A stretch of 64,000 nucleotides of DNA from Levilactobacillus enshiensis (GTDB lineage: Bacteria > Bacillota > Bacilli > Lactobacillales > Lactobacillaceae), in NCBI RefSeq assembly GCF_007115095.1, contig NZ_SULH01000002.1:133498-197497 (forward strand), in the 5' to 3' direction. Below the pieces are notes generated by a model, which was not told the origin of the DNA, did not search any database, and saw only the letters and a program-made list of their open reading frames with translations. Numbering within the stretch: the stretch's first letter is position 1; each line of letters starts with the position of its first letter. Shown here piece after piece: positions 17,902 through 27,637 of the stretch. The translations under genes and the position numbers were made by a program.

Positions 17902-20496
17902 TTAGTCACGATGTTGCCGTAACCGCCAGAGACTTGTCCCAAATCCAAGCAGAAGCACGCCAGCTAGTAGGACACCAGCACCCTTCTCTTCATTTGTCTG
18001 TGGTAAGTAACGGTTAGTCTTATCCTTTACCGGTGTCGATGACGAAGTGGCTGAATCATCGTGGGCAAAAGCACCGGTACCTCCACCCATCGTGTTAGAC
18101 GATGAGGACTGCGCCAAGCCAGTCGCTGGAACACCACCGGTAACAACATCGGCGGAAGAAGAACCGGTTGACGTGGAACTGGTCGTTGTCTTCACGCTCG
18201 ACGAACTAGTCTGCTGATTGCTGCTAGAAGTCATCACTGATGAACTAGACGAGGTACTGCTTGAATTAGAAGGTACACTCGGTGTTGACGAACTCGTCGA
18301 TGTCGATGAAGAACTCGTTGACACTGAAGAGGAACTCGTCGATGTCGACGATGAACTCGTTGATGCTGAAGAAGAGCTGGTCGTTGACGACGATGAACTC
18401 GTTGACACTGAAGAGCTACTCGATGGTACTGAAGAAGAGCTCGATGGGATCGATGATGAGCTACTCGACGGTACCGATGAAGAACTTGATGCGCTTGATG
18501 ACGAGCTGCTCGTTGAAATCGACGAGGAACTACTTGTTGATAGTGATGACGAACTCGATGGCACCGATGAAGAACTCGTTATCACTGAAGAGCTCGACGG
18601 AATCACTGATGATGAATTATCTGGTTCCGTTGGCACGGCCGTATCCGTCTGGGTCGCTGTTGCGGCAGCCGCATGATTGGCATCCACCGTCACCGGTACC
18701 AACGCTTCGTTCGCGTAGTATCCGTCTGGGGCCTTAGTTTCCTTGAAATAATAAGTACCAGATGTCAACCCGGTAACCGTAAGTCGACCGTTGCCATCCG
18801 TTGCCTGCGGCTCACTCACAACGGTCTGTTTGTCAGCCGCCAGTAATTCGTACATCGCGCCCGGTACACCATAACCGGTGTCAGACCCTAGTTTAGTTAA
18901 GGTTGCGGACCCCGTGGTCTTAATCGGCGTATCCTTTTGCGTAACTGTCGCATAGGCCGTCATGGTCGACGTCATGGTGAATGGCACCGTGGCATCATTG
19001 ACCTCATACCCCATCGGCGCGGCTGTTTCTTTAAAGTAATAATTTCCGGCAGCTAGTCCCGTGACCTGGATTTGACCATTAGCATCCGTTTTAAGACCAC
19101 TTTTAACAATTCCAGTCCCATTGTAAAGATCATAGGTTGCCCCTGGAACGACTTTCCCGGTTTCAGAATCGGTCTTAGTGAAGGTGACACCATTTTTTTC
19201 ATCAGCTGGCCAGACAGCAACTGGTGTTTCTCCGTCACTGTCAGTAATTGTCACGTTTACTTTGTCTGGATTCAATGCATAACCAGATGGCGCCTTGGTT
19301 TCTACGAAGTAATAATCTCCTGATTTAAGATGCGACATTTTGATGATACCTTGATCATCAGTTGTTCCTGTACTTATCGCCTGATTGGCACTGTCAAATA
19401 AGGTATACTCAGCACCACTTAACGCTTGCTTAGTTATCTCATCCGTTTTCGTTAAAACAATCGCGCCTTTGTACTTGCCATCAATGTTACCGTATCCGCC
19501 CCAGTAAATATCTTTTTGGCTAGTAGCAGGGCTCTCAATTGTCCCTGCACCGTTGCCACCTGGATCACCGGTAATTCCATTATCACTCGCAACAGAGACG
19601 CCATTGCTTAAGACACCATTGGTTCCAGTAAGGCTACTATCGACATCGACCAGATACTCGACCTCGATACTGGTCGAAACGTCAGGAAAAATATAAGTTA
19701 GTGTCTTACCGTCTGGGCTGATAATAGGATCGACTGGGTCACCTGGCGCACTGATCTTATTTCCATCGGCATCCGTATACATGATTTCCTTGCCATCTGC
19801 ATCCTTATACGTGATCATCGTCGACCCTTGACGATAAGTCTGATGATCCCCCAACTTGTCCGTCACAGTCGTTTTCCCCATATGACTCGCACCAACGTTA
19901 AAGAGCACATCCCACTGCAATACCTTCGGGATTTTATTTGTGTTCCCTTCCGCGCCGTATACCCAGCCGTTTTTATTAACAACATAGCCTGGACCACCAG
20001 AACTGCTACCACCATCACCACTAGCAGCCTTGGTTCCAGTCACTGTAAAACCTAGCACCCCTATTCGATCAGAGTTCGTATGGCTCAACCTATCATTAAA
20101 TGTAATCGTTCCTGTGTTCGTTCCTTTATTCACCTTAAACGTGCCGACTTCTTGGGCGTCATTATGACTGTCCTTAATAGAAACATCGCCAACGTTATTT
20201 GTATCGGCAGTTGCCGGTATTTCAACGGTAGCCGTATCCTTGTCATGCACGATAAAACCATCGTCGATGCCCCAATTATAGGTAATTTTATAGTTTTGGC
20301 TGGCCTCCAAATCAGAGTTGGAATCAACCTTCTCAGTTTGATCACCACCGACTAATTTTTCAATGGTGGCCGTTTTCAGAGATAACCCCGTTGTGTGTGA
20401 CGTAATATTATCTGCACTCGCCTGAAGACTTCCCCCGCAAACAATCAGCAAAGTTACTAGTAATCCAAGACACACTGCCCCAATTTTCTTCCACAT
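17902..20496 (-). CDS. LPXTG-type (LPQTNE) cell-wall-anchored adhesin with SpaA/Cna-B repeats
   Basis: 864 aa from the ATG at 20496 (the GTG at 20505 is too close to AGGGG). Order: signal peptide (about 1-29); a Cna-like N-terminal adhesion region (about 30-340); three SpaA/Cna-B prealbumin-like domains (about 342-630), each with a KTD or KLG Lys block and a YYF-ETKAP/ETAAP motif typical of isopeptide-forming domains; a Ser-rich stalk (about 632-800); then LPQTNE near residues 831-836, a hydrophobic helix and a RLRQHRD tail for sortase A. A -10-like TATAAT lies at 20539-20544. The ligand is unknown; collagen or mucus components are plausible for this fold. Confidence 0.93.
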   Translation of the reverse strand: MWKKIGAVCLGLLVTLLIVCGGSLQASADNITSHTTGLSLKTATIEKLVGGDQTEKVDSNSDLEASQNYKITYNWGIDDGFIVHDKDTATVEIPATADTNNVGDVSIKDSHNDAQEVGTFKVNKGTNTGTITFNDRLSHTNSDRIGVLGFTVTGTKAASGDGGSSSGGPGYVVNKNGWVYGAEGNTNKIPKVLQWDVLFNVGASHMGKTTVTDKLGDHQTYRQGSTMITYKDADGKEIMYTDADGNKISAPGDPVDPIISPDGKTLTYIFPDVSTSIEVEYLVDVDSSLTGTNGVLSNGVSVASDNGITGDPGGNGAGTIESPATSQKDIYWGGYGNIDGKYKGAIVLTKTDEITKQALSGAEYTLFDSANQAISTGTTDDQGIIKMSHLKSGDYYFVETKAPSGYALNPDKVNVTITDSDGETPVAVWPADEKNGVTFTKTDSETGKVVPGATYDLYNGTGIVKSGLKTDANGQIQVTGLAAGNYYFKETAAPMGYEVNDATVPFTMTSTMTAYATVTQKDTPIKTTGSATLTKLGSDTGYGVPGAMYELLAADKQTVVSEPQATDGNGRLTVTGLTSGTYYFKETKAPDGYYANEALVPVTVDANHAAAATATQTDTAVPTEPDNSSSVIPSSSSVITSSSSVPSSSSSLSTSSSSSISTSSSSSSASSSSSVPSSSSSSIPSSSSSVPSSSSSVSTSSSSSTTSSSSASTSSSSTSTSSSSVSTSSSSTSTSSSTPSVPSNSSSTSSSSSVMTSSSNQQTSSSSVKTTTSSTSTGSSSADVVTGGVPATGLAQSSSSNTMGGGTGAFAHDDSATSSSTPVKDKTNRYLPQTNEEKGAGVLLAGVLLLGFGTSLWRLRQHRD
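18090..18620 (-). repeat. Serine-codon low-complexity tract in the adhesin gene
   Basis: About 530 bp coding almost only for Ser with scattered Thr, Val, Pro and Ala, built from short TCN/AGC runs separated by a spacer residue every 4-6 codons. The tract also leaves long frames open on the opposite strand (for example 18218-18676), which are artefacts of the codon bias. Such tracts often vary in length between strains. Confidence 0.85.
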
Positions 20497-20610
20497 TTGA
20501 CTCACACCCCTCGTGCTAACTGTTACGCTTCGAAACTAATTATATCCCAAACAGACAACAATTTTAAGTTAAAGTTTATAAATGGCATTAACTAGTTTAA
20601 ACCCGTAAAC

Positions 20611-20648
20611 AAAAACAGGCCTACTCCCACTACGGATGGCCTGCTTTT
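20611..20648 (-). terminator. recN intrinsic terminator
   Basis: GCAGGCC pairs with GGCCTG across an imperfect inner stem and is followed by TTTTTG on the minus strand. It ends the argR-recN transcript 8 bp after the recN stop. Confidence 0.8.
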
Positions 20649-20655
20649 CAATTTT

Positions 20656-22359
20656 TTATTTAAGTTTAGATTTCGCCTTATCCGCGAGATCAAGCAGTTC
20701 GTTTGCATGTTCTAACGCGAGCTTCGTTACCTGTGTTCCAGCAGACATCCGGGCGATTTCGCTGACACGGTCTTGCTCACTTAATCGAGTTAGGTGCGTT
20801 TCTGTCCGATCACCAACAATTTTCTTAGCAATAAAGTAATGGTGATCGGCCATAGCTGCCACTTGGGGTAAATGAGTGATACATAAAACCTGTGACTCTC
20901 TAGCAATACCGCTAATTTTTTCGGCAATGGCTTGCGCTACACGACCACTGACCCCGGTATCCACCTCATCAAAGATAATTGAGGTGACTCCTTGTGACTC
21001 AGAGAAGATGGTCTTTAGGGCTAGCATAATCCGGGATAACTCCCCACCAGAGGCAATTTTGGCTAACGGCCGCATGGCTTCACCCGGATTCGTTCGCAGA
21101 TAAAATTCCACGTGATCCAGTCCGGTGCTCAGCAGCGGCTGGCTTTTTGAACGTGTGAAGTGCACAGCAAAGACTGTCTTATCCATGTAAAGGTCGGCTA
21201 GTTCTCCGTGAATGGCTTGTTCCAGCTGTTGGGCCGCCTGCTGACGAGCCTTACTCAGCTTCTCTCCCAACTTCAGTAAGGCCGACTGTTGATTGGCAAC
21301 CTGCGTTTCCAAATCATCTGCCGTCTCATCGGTCGATTGCATCTGCTTGAGTTCCGCTGAAATCTGATCAAAGTACTTCAAGACTTGGCCCTCTGAGTCG
21401 CCGTACTTACGTTTCAACTGATTGATGACTTCCAATCGCCGTTCGATTTCATCTAAGCGGCCTTCGTCCCACTCCAGCATGTCCAGTTGAGACGAAACGT
21501 CACTCACGGCATCGCTCAGCGCATAGTAAGCCGATTCCAGCCCACCTGCAATCTGCTTGAAGGCGGGGTCAAAGTCGGCAATGGCCTGCATGGCTTGCAT
21601 CGCACTACTGATTTGATCGTTGACGCCCGGTGTCGTATCTTCCCCGGTCAAAATTAACGCCGTCTGTTGTAGCGCATCATTGATCTTTTGGAAATTGTCT
21701 AATCTGTCCCGTTCCGCAATCAGGTCATCTTCCTCACCCGGCTGTAATTGGGCTGATTCGATCTCGTTGACCTGAAACTTCAACATGTCCAGCCGCTGGG
21801 CCCACTCTTTTTCATTAGCCCGCTTATTTTCTAAAGTGTCGCGCAATTGCGTATACTGCTGATAGGTCGTCTGATACTGGGCCTTTAAGTCGTGTACCTG
21901 GTCTGCCGCAAACTCATCCAACATCCCCAAATGTTTTTCCGGTTGCATCAGTTCCTGGTGTTCATTTTGCCCGTGAATATCGACCGCCGTTTCGCCAATG
22001 TGTTTCAAGGTATTGGTATTGACCAGCATGCCATTGACCCGGCAGGTATTGCGGCCATTACGATGAATTTCCCGCTGTAAAATGACATTGCCATCATCGT
22101 GATCAATCCCCAGCTCATCCAAGACTTTGTAAGTCGTTCCACCAGCAGGAAAAATGAAGCTTCCCTGAATGACCGCCTTATCCATGCCCGTTCGAACAAA
22201 GTTGGCGGACCCACGACCACCCGCTAACAGGCCAACTGCATCAATAATGATGGACTTCCCCGCACCGGTTTCCCCAGTCAGGACCGTCATCCCATTTTTA
22301 AAGACCACATCGAGGCATTCGATGATGGCGAAATTTTTAATTGATAGTTCCTGTAACAC
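20656..22359 (-). CDS. recN: DNA repair protein RecN
   Basis: 567 aa SMC-like ATPase acting early in double-strand-break repair. It has Walker A GETGAGKS near residue 30, a long central coiled coil, the signature GGELSRIMLALK and Walker B IIFDEVDTGVSG. I chose the GTG at 22359 (VLQELSIKNFAII), which has AGGGGG at 7 bases; the longer frame to 22386 adds nine residues foreign to the family. It lies after argR in the conserved ispA-tlyA-argR-recN order. No LexA box was seen in the short upstream gap. Confidence 0.96.
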   Translation of the reverse strand: MLQELSIKNFAIIECLDVVFKNGMTVLTGETGAGKSIIIDAVGLLAGGRGSANFVRTGMDKAVIQGSFIFPAGGTTYKVLDELGIDHDDGNVILQREIHRNGRNTCRVNGMLVNTNTLKHIGETAVDIHGQNEHQELMQPEKHLGMLDEFAADQVHDLKAQYQTTYQQYTQLRDTLENKRANEKEWAQRLDMLKFQVNEIESAQLQPGEEDDLIAERDRLDNFQKINDALQQTALILTGEDTTPGVNDQISSAMQAMQAIADFDPAFKQIAGGLESAYYALSDAVSDVSSQLDMLEWDEGRLDEIERRLEVINQLKRKYGDSEGQVLKYFDQISAELKQMQSTDETADDLETQVANQQSALLKLGEKLSKARQQAAQQLEQAIHGELADLYMDKTVFAVHFTRSKSQPLLSTGLDHVEFYLRTNPGEAMRPLAKIASGGELSRIMLALKTIFSESQGVTSIIFDEVDTGVSGRVAQAIAEKISGIARESQVLCITHLPQVAAMADHHYFIAKKIVGDRTETHLTRLSEQDRVSEIARMSAGTQVTKLALEHANELLDLADKAKSKLK

Positions 22360-22375
22360 TTTTTTGCCCCCTAAA

Positions 22376-22427
22376 CAAAAGACCACTGCTGATGCTCAGC
22401 TCTGTGCTGGTCGGTCAGTCGTGGTCA
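22376..22427 (-). terminator. Partial terminator/attenuator between argR and recN
   Basis: On the minus strand GACCAC pairs with GTGGTC, supported by an inner ACTGA/TCAG(C) pairing, and TTTTG follows. It could tune recN readthrough. Confidence 0.55.
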
Positions 22428-22433
22428 CTGCTC

Positions 22434-22889
22434 TTAATCCGCAAGCATGCGGTCAATCGTCTTTTCTAATTGTAAAGCACCCTGATGGGAAACACAAACG
22501 GTCAGAACGGAACTATCGTCGCCCACCGTGCCAAAAACATATTCGTAGCGCATCTGGTCCAATAACGAGGCAATCACCGGTCCGTTACCGGGAAGTACCT
22601 TCAAAACCGTAAATTGATCCTGTACCGCAAAGGATATGTAGGCATTCTGCAAGGTTCGCTGCAATTTCTTTTGGGTATCAATTTTCTTTTGGACGGGTAA
22701 ACTGTAACGGTAACCGCCAGATTCCGCTGGTAATTTAACCAGCTGCATCTCCTTGATGTCCCGTGAAATCGTTGCCTGTGTGACGTGAATGCCGTCTTCA
22801 GCAAGCAAACGAACAAAGTCTTCTTGTCGTTCGATTTCCCGTGATGTGAGCAACCGTTTCAATAATTGCTGGCGTTCCTGCTTTTTCAT
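22434..22889 (-). CDS. argR: Arginine repressor ArgR
   Basis: 151 aa, the family length. N-terminal winged helix-turn-helix (about 1-70, with TQATISRDIKEMQLVK as the recognition region) and C-terminal arginine-binding/oligomerisation domain with GNGPVIASLLDQM and GTVGDDSSVLTV containing the Asp pair that contacts arginine. It regulates arginine synthesis and the arginine deiminase pathway. Its place between tlyA and recN is conserved across Firmicutes. A GGGGGG run precedes the ATG. Confidence 0.95.
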   Translation of the reverse strand: MKKQERQQLLKRLLTSREIERQEDFVRLLAEDGIHVTQATISRDIKEMQLVKLPAESGGYRYSLPVQKKIDTQKKLQRTLQNAYISFAVQDQFTVLKVLPGNGPVIASLLDQMRYEYVFGTVGDDSSVLTVCVSHQGALQLEKTIDRMLAD

Positions 22890-22982
22890 ACCTGGCCCCC
22901 CTTTATGTGATAAAAATGCATAATCTTATCATATACCAGACCTAAGTATTTGGAAAGCAAATTCTAATAATTTTCTCATAAT

Positions 22983-23798
22983 CTATTGTTTAAGGCCTTC
23001 ATAAGCCGCATTAATCGTCTCTTCAACGGAAACTGAACTTACACAGACTGCATGTTTATCGACAGATTGTAAGTGAACCAAAAATTCAATGTTGCCCTCA
23101 CCACCACGAATCGGCGAAAAGTCGAGACCGAGCACACTATAACCGGTAGCGACCGCAAAATCAATGATTTTTTGAACCACGGCCGTGTGGACCCGGCGTT
23201 CACGCACGATACCATGAGCACCAACGTCTCCCCGTTCAGCTTCGAACTGCGGCTTGATCAGTGCGACAACATCCCCACCGGTCGCCAAGATTTCTTTCAG
23301 CGGTGGCAAGATCATATCGAGTGAGATAAAGGACACGTCGATTGAGGCAAACGTCGGCTGACCCTTGGTAAAATCAGCTAACTTACTGTAGCGAAAGTTC
23401 GTGTGCTCCATCACGATGACCCGCGGGTCCTGGCGCAATTTCCAAACCAACTGATTACTGCCGACATCCAACGCGTAGCTGAGTTGCGCACCATTCTGGA
23501 GCATGACGTCGGTGAAGCCGCCAGTCGAAGACCCAATGTCCAAGACGATGCGGTCGGTCACGTCGATGTCAAACACTTCAAGGGCCTTGGCTAACTTGAA
23601 GCCCCCTCGCGACACGTAAGGCAAGGGGTGCCCTTTCAAATGAAGTTCGGTATCCGCTGGGATCATCGACCCTGGCTTATCCAAACGTTCCTCATTGGTT
23701 CCCAAAATCTCACCGGCCATCACGGCACGCTTCGCCTCATCCAGCGACGTATAGAGTCCCTGTTCAACTAAGAGGTCCGCCACCCGTTTTTTCTTCAT
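22983..23798 (-). CDS. tlyA: TlyA family rRNA (cytidine-2'-O)-methyltransferase / hemolysin-like
   Basis: 271 aa. N-terminal S4 RNA-binding domain (about 1-60, RVADLLVEQGLYTSLDEAKR) and FtsJ-type methyltransferase domain with the SAM loop VLDIGSSTGGFTDVML. TlyA proteins 2'-O-methylate rRNA; the hemolysin name is historical. The start ATG overlaps the ispA stop by ATGA. Confidence 0.95.
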   Translation of the reverse strand: MKKKRVADLLVEQGLYTSLDEAKRAVMAGEILGTNEERLDKPGSMIPADTELHLKGHPLPYVSRGGFKLAKALEVFDIDVTDRIVLDIGSSTGGFTDVMLQNGAQLSYALDVGSNQLVWKLRQDPRVIVMEHTNFRYSKLADFTKGQPTFASIDVSFISLDMILPPLKEILATGGDVVALIKPQFEAERGDVGAHGIVRERRVHTAVVQKIIDFAVATGYSVLGLDFSPIRGGEGNIEFLVHLQSVDKHAVCVSSVSVEETINAAYEGLKQ

Positions 23799-24700
23799 GC
23801 TTTCACCCGTTTCGTATCAAAATAGCTAAAGAAGGCCGCCAATAGGCTTCGTCCTTCGCTAGCTGGTAATTGTGTCAAAGCCGTTTTGCCGGCCTGAATC
23901 GTATCGATCAACGCTTGATTAGCGCCTTGCAAGCCCAGCTTACCCGGATAGGTATTCTTGGCCTCGCCAGCATCTTTTTGCGTCGCCTTACCCAATTCGG
24001 CTGGCGTGCTGACCACGTCTAAGATGTCATCGTAGATCTGAAAGGCCAGCCCAAAGGCATCGGCAAACTGCAGGTATGGCGCCCACTGCTCCTGGGGCGT
24101 CTCACCCAAGATCAGTCCCGCTTGTACCGCATAGTGAAGCAAGGCCCCAGTCTTTTCACGATGGAGCACCCGTAATTTAGCTAAGGGCAGGTCCACGTGT
24201 TCGGATTGAATATCCTTGGCCTGACCAGCGACCATGCCATTAGGACCAGCCGCCTGAGCCAATGCTTGCGTTAACGCCACCTGCGTCTTAGCGGGCAGGT
24301 CGGTGGCCGTCAGCCATTGAAAGGCCAGCGTCAATAACCCATCGCCGGCCAGCGTCGCCATTCCGGCACCAAATTTCACGTGGTTGGTCGGCTCCCCCCG
24401 CCGCAAATCGTCGTTATCCATGGCAGGTAAATCGTCATGGATCAGCGAATAGGTGTGCAACAGTTCCAATGCCATAATCGGCCGCCAGTCGCGTTCCTGA
24501 TCTACCGTGTGACCGAGCGCCTGTAAAGTTGCCACCGTCAATAGCGGTCGCAACCGTTTGCCACCGGCCAGCACGGAATAGCTCATCGCTGCGGCCAACC
24601 GATCATCACCACTGTCTACGTCAATGGCCGTCTCTAATGGCGCATTGAGCCACGGCACCCAGGTCTTCTCGAACTGCGTTAAGCGTGCATCACTTGGCAT
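23795..24700 (-). CDS. ispA: Geranylgeranyl/farnesyl diphosphate synthase
   Basis: 301 aa polyprenyl synthase that condenses isopentenyl diphosphate with allylic diphosphates, supplying precursor for undecaprenyl phosphate. It has the first Asp-rich motif [26 protein letters not shown] and the second motif DDILDV. The ATG at 24700, preceded by GGGGGC, overlaps xseB by 11 bp and is preferred to the upstream frame to 24745, which lies inside xseB. It is coupled to tlyA. Confidence 0.96.
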   Translation of the reverse strand: MPSDARLTQFEKTWVPWLNAPLETAIDVDSGDDRLAAAMSYSVLAGGKRLRPLLTVATLQALGHTVDQERDWRPIMALELLHTYSLIHDDLPAMDNDDLRRGEPTNHVKFGAGMATLAGDGLLTLAFQWLTATDLPAKTQVALTQALAQAAGPNGMVAGQAKDIQSEHVDLPLAKLRVLHREKTGALLHYAVQAGLILGETPQEQWAPYLQFADAFGLAFQIYDDILDVVSTPAELGKATQKDAGEAKNTYPGKLGLQGANQALIDTIQAGKTALTQLPASEGRSLLAAFFSYFDTKRVKA

Positions 24701-24938
24701 CACCCGTGCCCCCTTGTGGCGTTTCAAAAGCAACCTCTTGATCATCGTCAGACATCATGGTCGTCAATGTCTTCTCGGCGTCTTGCAGGGTCGTTTGTAA
24801 GTCCTTGCTCAAGGCCACTCCTTTCTGAAACTGGGCGAGGGCCTGTTCCAGCGGAATATCACCCTGTTCAAGTTGCGCGACGATCTGTTCCAACGTCGTT
24901 AAATTTTCTTCAAAAGTTGGTTTCGTTTCTTCACTCAT
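24690..24938 (-). CDS. xseB: Exodeoxyribonuclease VII small subunit
   Basis: 82 aa, starting [20 protein letters not shown] at an ATG with GGAGG nearby. It carries the family pattern [25 protein letters not shown] of the helical small subunit. The extended frame to 24995 lies within xseA and is rejected. It pairs with XseA to degrade single-stranded DNA. The start overlaps the end of xseA by 8 bp. Confidence 0.95.
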   Translation of the reverse strand: MSEETKPTFEENLTTLEQIVAQLEQGDIPLEQALAQFQKGVALSKDLQTTLQDAEKTLTTMMSDDDQEVAFETPQGGTGDAK

Positions 24939-26283
24939 GTTGATCCTCCGTTGCTGGTTTAATAGATTTAATTTCTGCCTCAGCTGTACCGTCACTCAAA
25001 TGAATCGTCGCCGGTCCTGGCCGCAAATCGGCCGTGACTCTAGCGACGTGGTCACTTTGGGTGACGTAACTGTATCCTCTGCCCATGATTTTCAGTGGGC
25101 TTAGGTAGTCCAAGCCACTGGCTAATTGACCAACGTGCTCCTGTTGCTTAGCCATGTAACGCTTCATCTCGGTCGTCAGCCGGTCAGTCGTTTGCACAAC
25201 GGTCTGCTGATCACGCTGTACGCGTGCTAACGGTGACTGGGCGGCCAAACCTTGACGGGCAAATTGGAACCGCTGTGTCGCCTGTTGGACCTGTGTCTGC
25301 ACGTTACGGTTTAGTGCTTGTTGTGCCCGGTCTAATCGTTGGACGTACGTTTCGTACAGTCGCTGAGGTTGGCGAAAGACGTAGGCTGTCATCAACTTAT
25401 TCAAGCGTTCTTGCTGGAAGTTGATGCGGTTGGCCATCGCGTTCAAGAGCCGTGTCCGTTGCTGTTGCAATTTTAACAGCTCATCGCTCAATACAGGCAC
25501 TGCCAGTTCGGCCGCCGCCGTTGGGGTTGCCGCACGGACATCAGCGACCAAATCGGCAATCGTCGTATCCGTTTCATGCCCCACCGATGAAATCACCGGA
25601 ATCTGACTAGCGGCAATCGCTCGGGCCACACTTTCCTCGTTAAAGGGCCACAAATCTTCGATCGACCCACCACCCCGACCAATGATCAGGGTGTCATAAG
25701 TCCCAGCTGCATTGACCCGCTGAATCTGGCGAACCAGATCAGGAGCCGCCCCATCACCTTGAACGACCGCCGGGTACAAGACGATCTGGGCAATGGGGTA
25801 ACGCCGCCGCGTGGTCGTAATAATGTCACGGATAACCGCCCCACTAGGACTCGTAATGACCGCGATACGTTTAGGAAAGCGCGGTAGTGGACGTTTGGGC
25901 GCTGAAAACAGGCCCTCCGTCTCTAACTTCTGCTTCAATTGTTCATAGGCCTGATAGAGCTGACCAATACCATCCGGTTCCATGCGTTCCACGTAGATCT
26001 GATAGCTCCCACTAGGCTCGTAAAGTGAAATCCGCCCGGTCACCAGCACCTTCATCCCGGTCTCTGGCGTAAATTTTAGCTTTTCAAACGCTGAACGAAA
26101 CATAATGGCACTGATTTTAGCGTGGTCGTCCTTTAGACTAAAGTACTGATGGGCGTGTGGTCGCAAGCGAAAGTTGGAGATTTCACCGGTCAGATACACC
26201 TTACCCAAGTAAGGGTCTACATCGAATTTTCGTTTTAAATATTGGGTTAATGCTGTGACTGTTAGGTAATCAGTCGTTGCCAA
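24931..26283 (-). CDS. xseA: Exodeoxyribonuclease VII large subunit
   Basis: About 450 aa. N-terminal OB domain ([24 protein letters not shown]), catalytic domain with the Gly-rich [14 protein letters not shown] and SSVGHETD motifs, then a long C-terminal coiled coil. The start is uncertain: a GTG at 26301 or 26292 also fits, but GGAG lies 8 bases before a TTG at 26283, giving LATTDYLTV; all candidates overlap the end of folD. It forms the nuclease with XseB. Confidence 0.95.
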   Translation of the reverse strand: MATTDYLTVTALTQYLKRKFDVDPYLGKVYLTGEISNFRLRPHAHQYFSLKDDHAKISAIMFRSAFEKLKFTPETGMKVLVTGRISLYEPSGSYQIYVERMEPDGIGQLYQAYEQLKQKLETEGLFSAPKRPLPRFPKRIAVITSPSGAVIRDIITTTRRRYPIAQIVLYPAVVQGDGAAPDLVRQIQRVNAAGTYDTLIIGRGGGSIEDLWPFNEESVARAIAASQIPVISSVGHETDTTIADLVADVRAATPTAAAELAVPVLSDELLKLQQQRTRLLNAMANRINFQQERLNKLMTAYVFRQPQRLYETYVQRLDRAQQALNRNVQTQVQQATQRFQFARQGLAAQSPLARVQRDQQTVVQTTDRLTTEMKRYMAKQQEHVGQLASGLDYLSPLKIMGRGYSYVTQSDHVARVTADLRPGPATIHLSDGTAEAEIKSIKPATEDQHE

Positions 26284-27136
26284 GTTGCTCACTCCACTCA
26301 CATAGGTCTACTGTCTGTTGCATCAGCGTCGCAATCGTCATTGGGCCCACACCACCTGGCACGGGTGTAATCGCACCGGCACGGTCAACGACACCATCAA
26401 AGTCCACGTCGCCGGTCAACTTGCCATTTTCATCGCGGTCCATCCCCACGTCGATCACAACGGCGCCGGGCTTCACATCATTCCGCTTGATCAGGTGCGT
26501 CACCCCAGTCGCGACAACTAGGACGTCGGCCTCACGGGTCAACTCACTCAATTTTTTGGTGTAAACGTGAGCCACACTGACCGTCATATCAGCATTGATC
26601 AGCATCGCTGCCATCGGCCGCCCCACAATCCGGCTCCGACCCACGACCACCGCGCGCTTACCGCGCAGATGGAGGTGTAGCGAGTCCAACATGGTCATGA
26701 TGCCCCGTGGCGTACAGGAAACGGGATATTTACCAGGTAAGTTGGCAAATAACCGGCCAACATTCACTGGGTGAAAGCCATCAACGTCCTTGGCGGGATC
26801 AATAGTCGCCACAATGGCCTGTTCGTCTAGACCCACGGGGAGCGGCGATTGGACTAAAATACCGTGGATCGTCGGGTCAGCATTGTACGTCCGCACGACA
26901 GCGATTAACTCCGCTTGGCTGACCGTTGCCGGCAATTCCCGCACGATGGAGTTGATGCCGAGTTGGGTTGCCTTTTTATGCTTATTGCGCACATAAATCG
27001 CACTAGCCGGATCATTCCCCACAATAATTACGACTAATCCGGGAGTGACACCGCGTTCAGTTAGGGCGGCTACCCGGTCCTTGGTTCGTGCATTAACCTC
27101 TTTTGCCAGTTGTTTGCCATCAATGATCGTCGTCAT
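26270..27136 (-). CDS. folD: Bifunctional methylenetetrahydrofolate dehydrogenase/cyclohydrolase
   Basis: 288 aa. It interconverts 5,10-methylene-THF, methenyl-THF and 10-formyl-THF, the formyl donor for purines and for Fmt. It has the catalytic YVRNKHKKA, the LVQSPLP block, the NADP-binding VVGRSRIVGRPMA segment (a GRSRIVG variant of the usual GRSxIVG) and the terminal PVPGGVGPMT. The ATG at 27136 follows GGGAGG by 9 bases. Normally it lies directly after nusB; here about 800 bp of repeat-bearing DNA separates them. Confidence 0.97.
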   Translation of the reverse strand: MTTIIDGKQLAKEVNARTKDRVAALTERGVTPGLVVIIVGNDPASAIYVRNKHKKATQLGINSIVRELPATVSQAELIAVVRTYNADPTIHGILVQSPLPVGLDEQAIVATIDPAKDVDGFHPVNVGRLFANLPGKYPVSCTPRGIMTMLDSLHLHLRGKRAVVVGRSRIVGRPMAAMLINADMTVSVAHVYTKKLSELTREADVLVVATGVTHLIKRNDVKPGAVVIDVGMDRDENGKLTGDVDFDGVVDRAGAITPVPGGVGPMTIATLMQQTVDLCEWSEQLGND

Positions 27137-27242
27137 GAAGCTTGTCCTCCCCAAAATTCAAAGTTACGTTCTATTTTAGCATAGTCAACTCCAAAACGGG
27201 ACTTTCTCATCCGTCTCAGATGGTTCATTTAACATTACATAA

Positions 27243-27631
27243 TTAATAACTACAAGTTGAAAGATAAAATTCAGGTCTCATCTCAGTATTGGTAATTGGC
27301 ACTTGGTAAGCAGTCACACTGCTAAATTGGGCGCACTGCGGCTGCCAGGGATTCCGCCTGCTGTGGGGACGCTTCTGACTGGCAGAACACCAGTCTTCGC
27401 GCTCGATTTGAAGCCACGAAAACCACGTGTCTCCAAAGTCGCCCATGCTGTAAGCTGGCTGAAAATTCGTCGCCAACTAACACCACTTTCACGGCTGGGG
27501 CCATCCCTGGCCTCCTCCGGCACTGACGGTGTTTTATCAAAACAGCAGCTGTAAACCATAGCTACCTGGCATTTTTGAATTCGACTGATAACGACCGTTA
27601 CGATTATTCTCAGAGTTGTATGAGAACGCAA
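27243..27631. other. GC-rich unassigned block between nusB and folD
   Basis: A segment richer in G and C than its flanks that keeps several frames open on both strands (for example 27243-27476 minus, 27314-27631 minus, 27303-27554 plus). None has a ribosome binding site or a recognisable product. It contains small hairpins such as GACTGG/CCAGTC near 27376-27395. It abuts the dispersed repeat copy and together with it interrupts the usual nusB-folD spacing. It may be part of a larger repeat or the remnant of a mobile insertion. Confidence 0.4.
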
Positions 27632-27637
27632 TGTAAG

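Noticed and set aside
18218..18737. Long plus-strand frames of 150 codons rich in Glu/Asp/Leu/Val opposite the adhesin
   Set aside because: They are the antisense reading of the repetitive serine-codon tract, with no ribosome site; the minus-strand frame encodes a coherent LPQTNE protein.
27243..27631. Overlapping open frames as real genes in the nusB-folD gap
   Set aside because: Frames are open on both strands at once, which reflects base composition; none has a ribosome site or a recognisable product.
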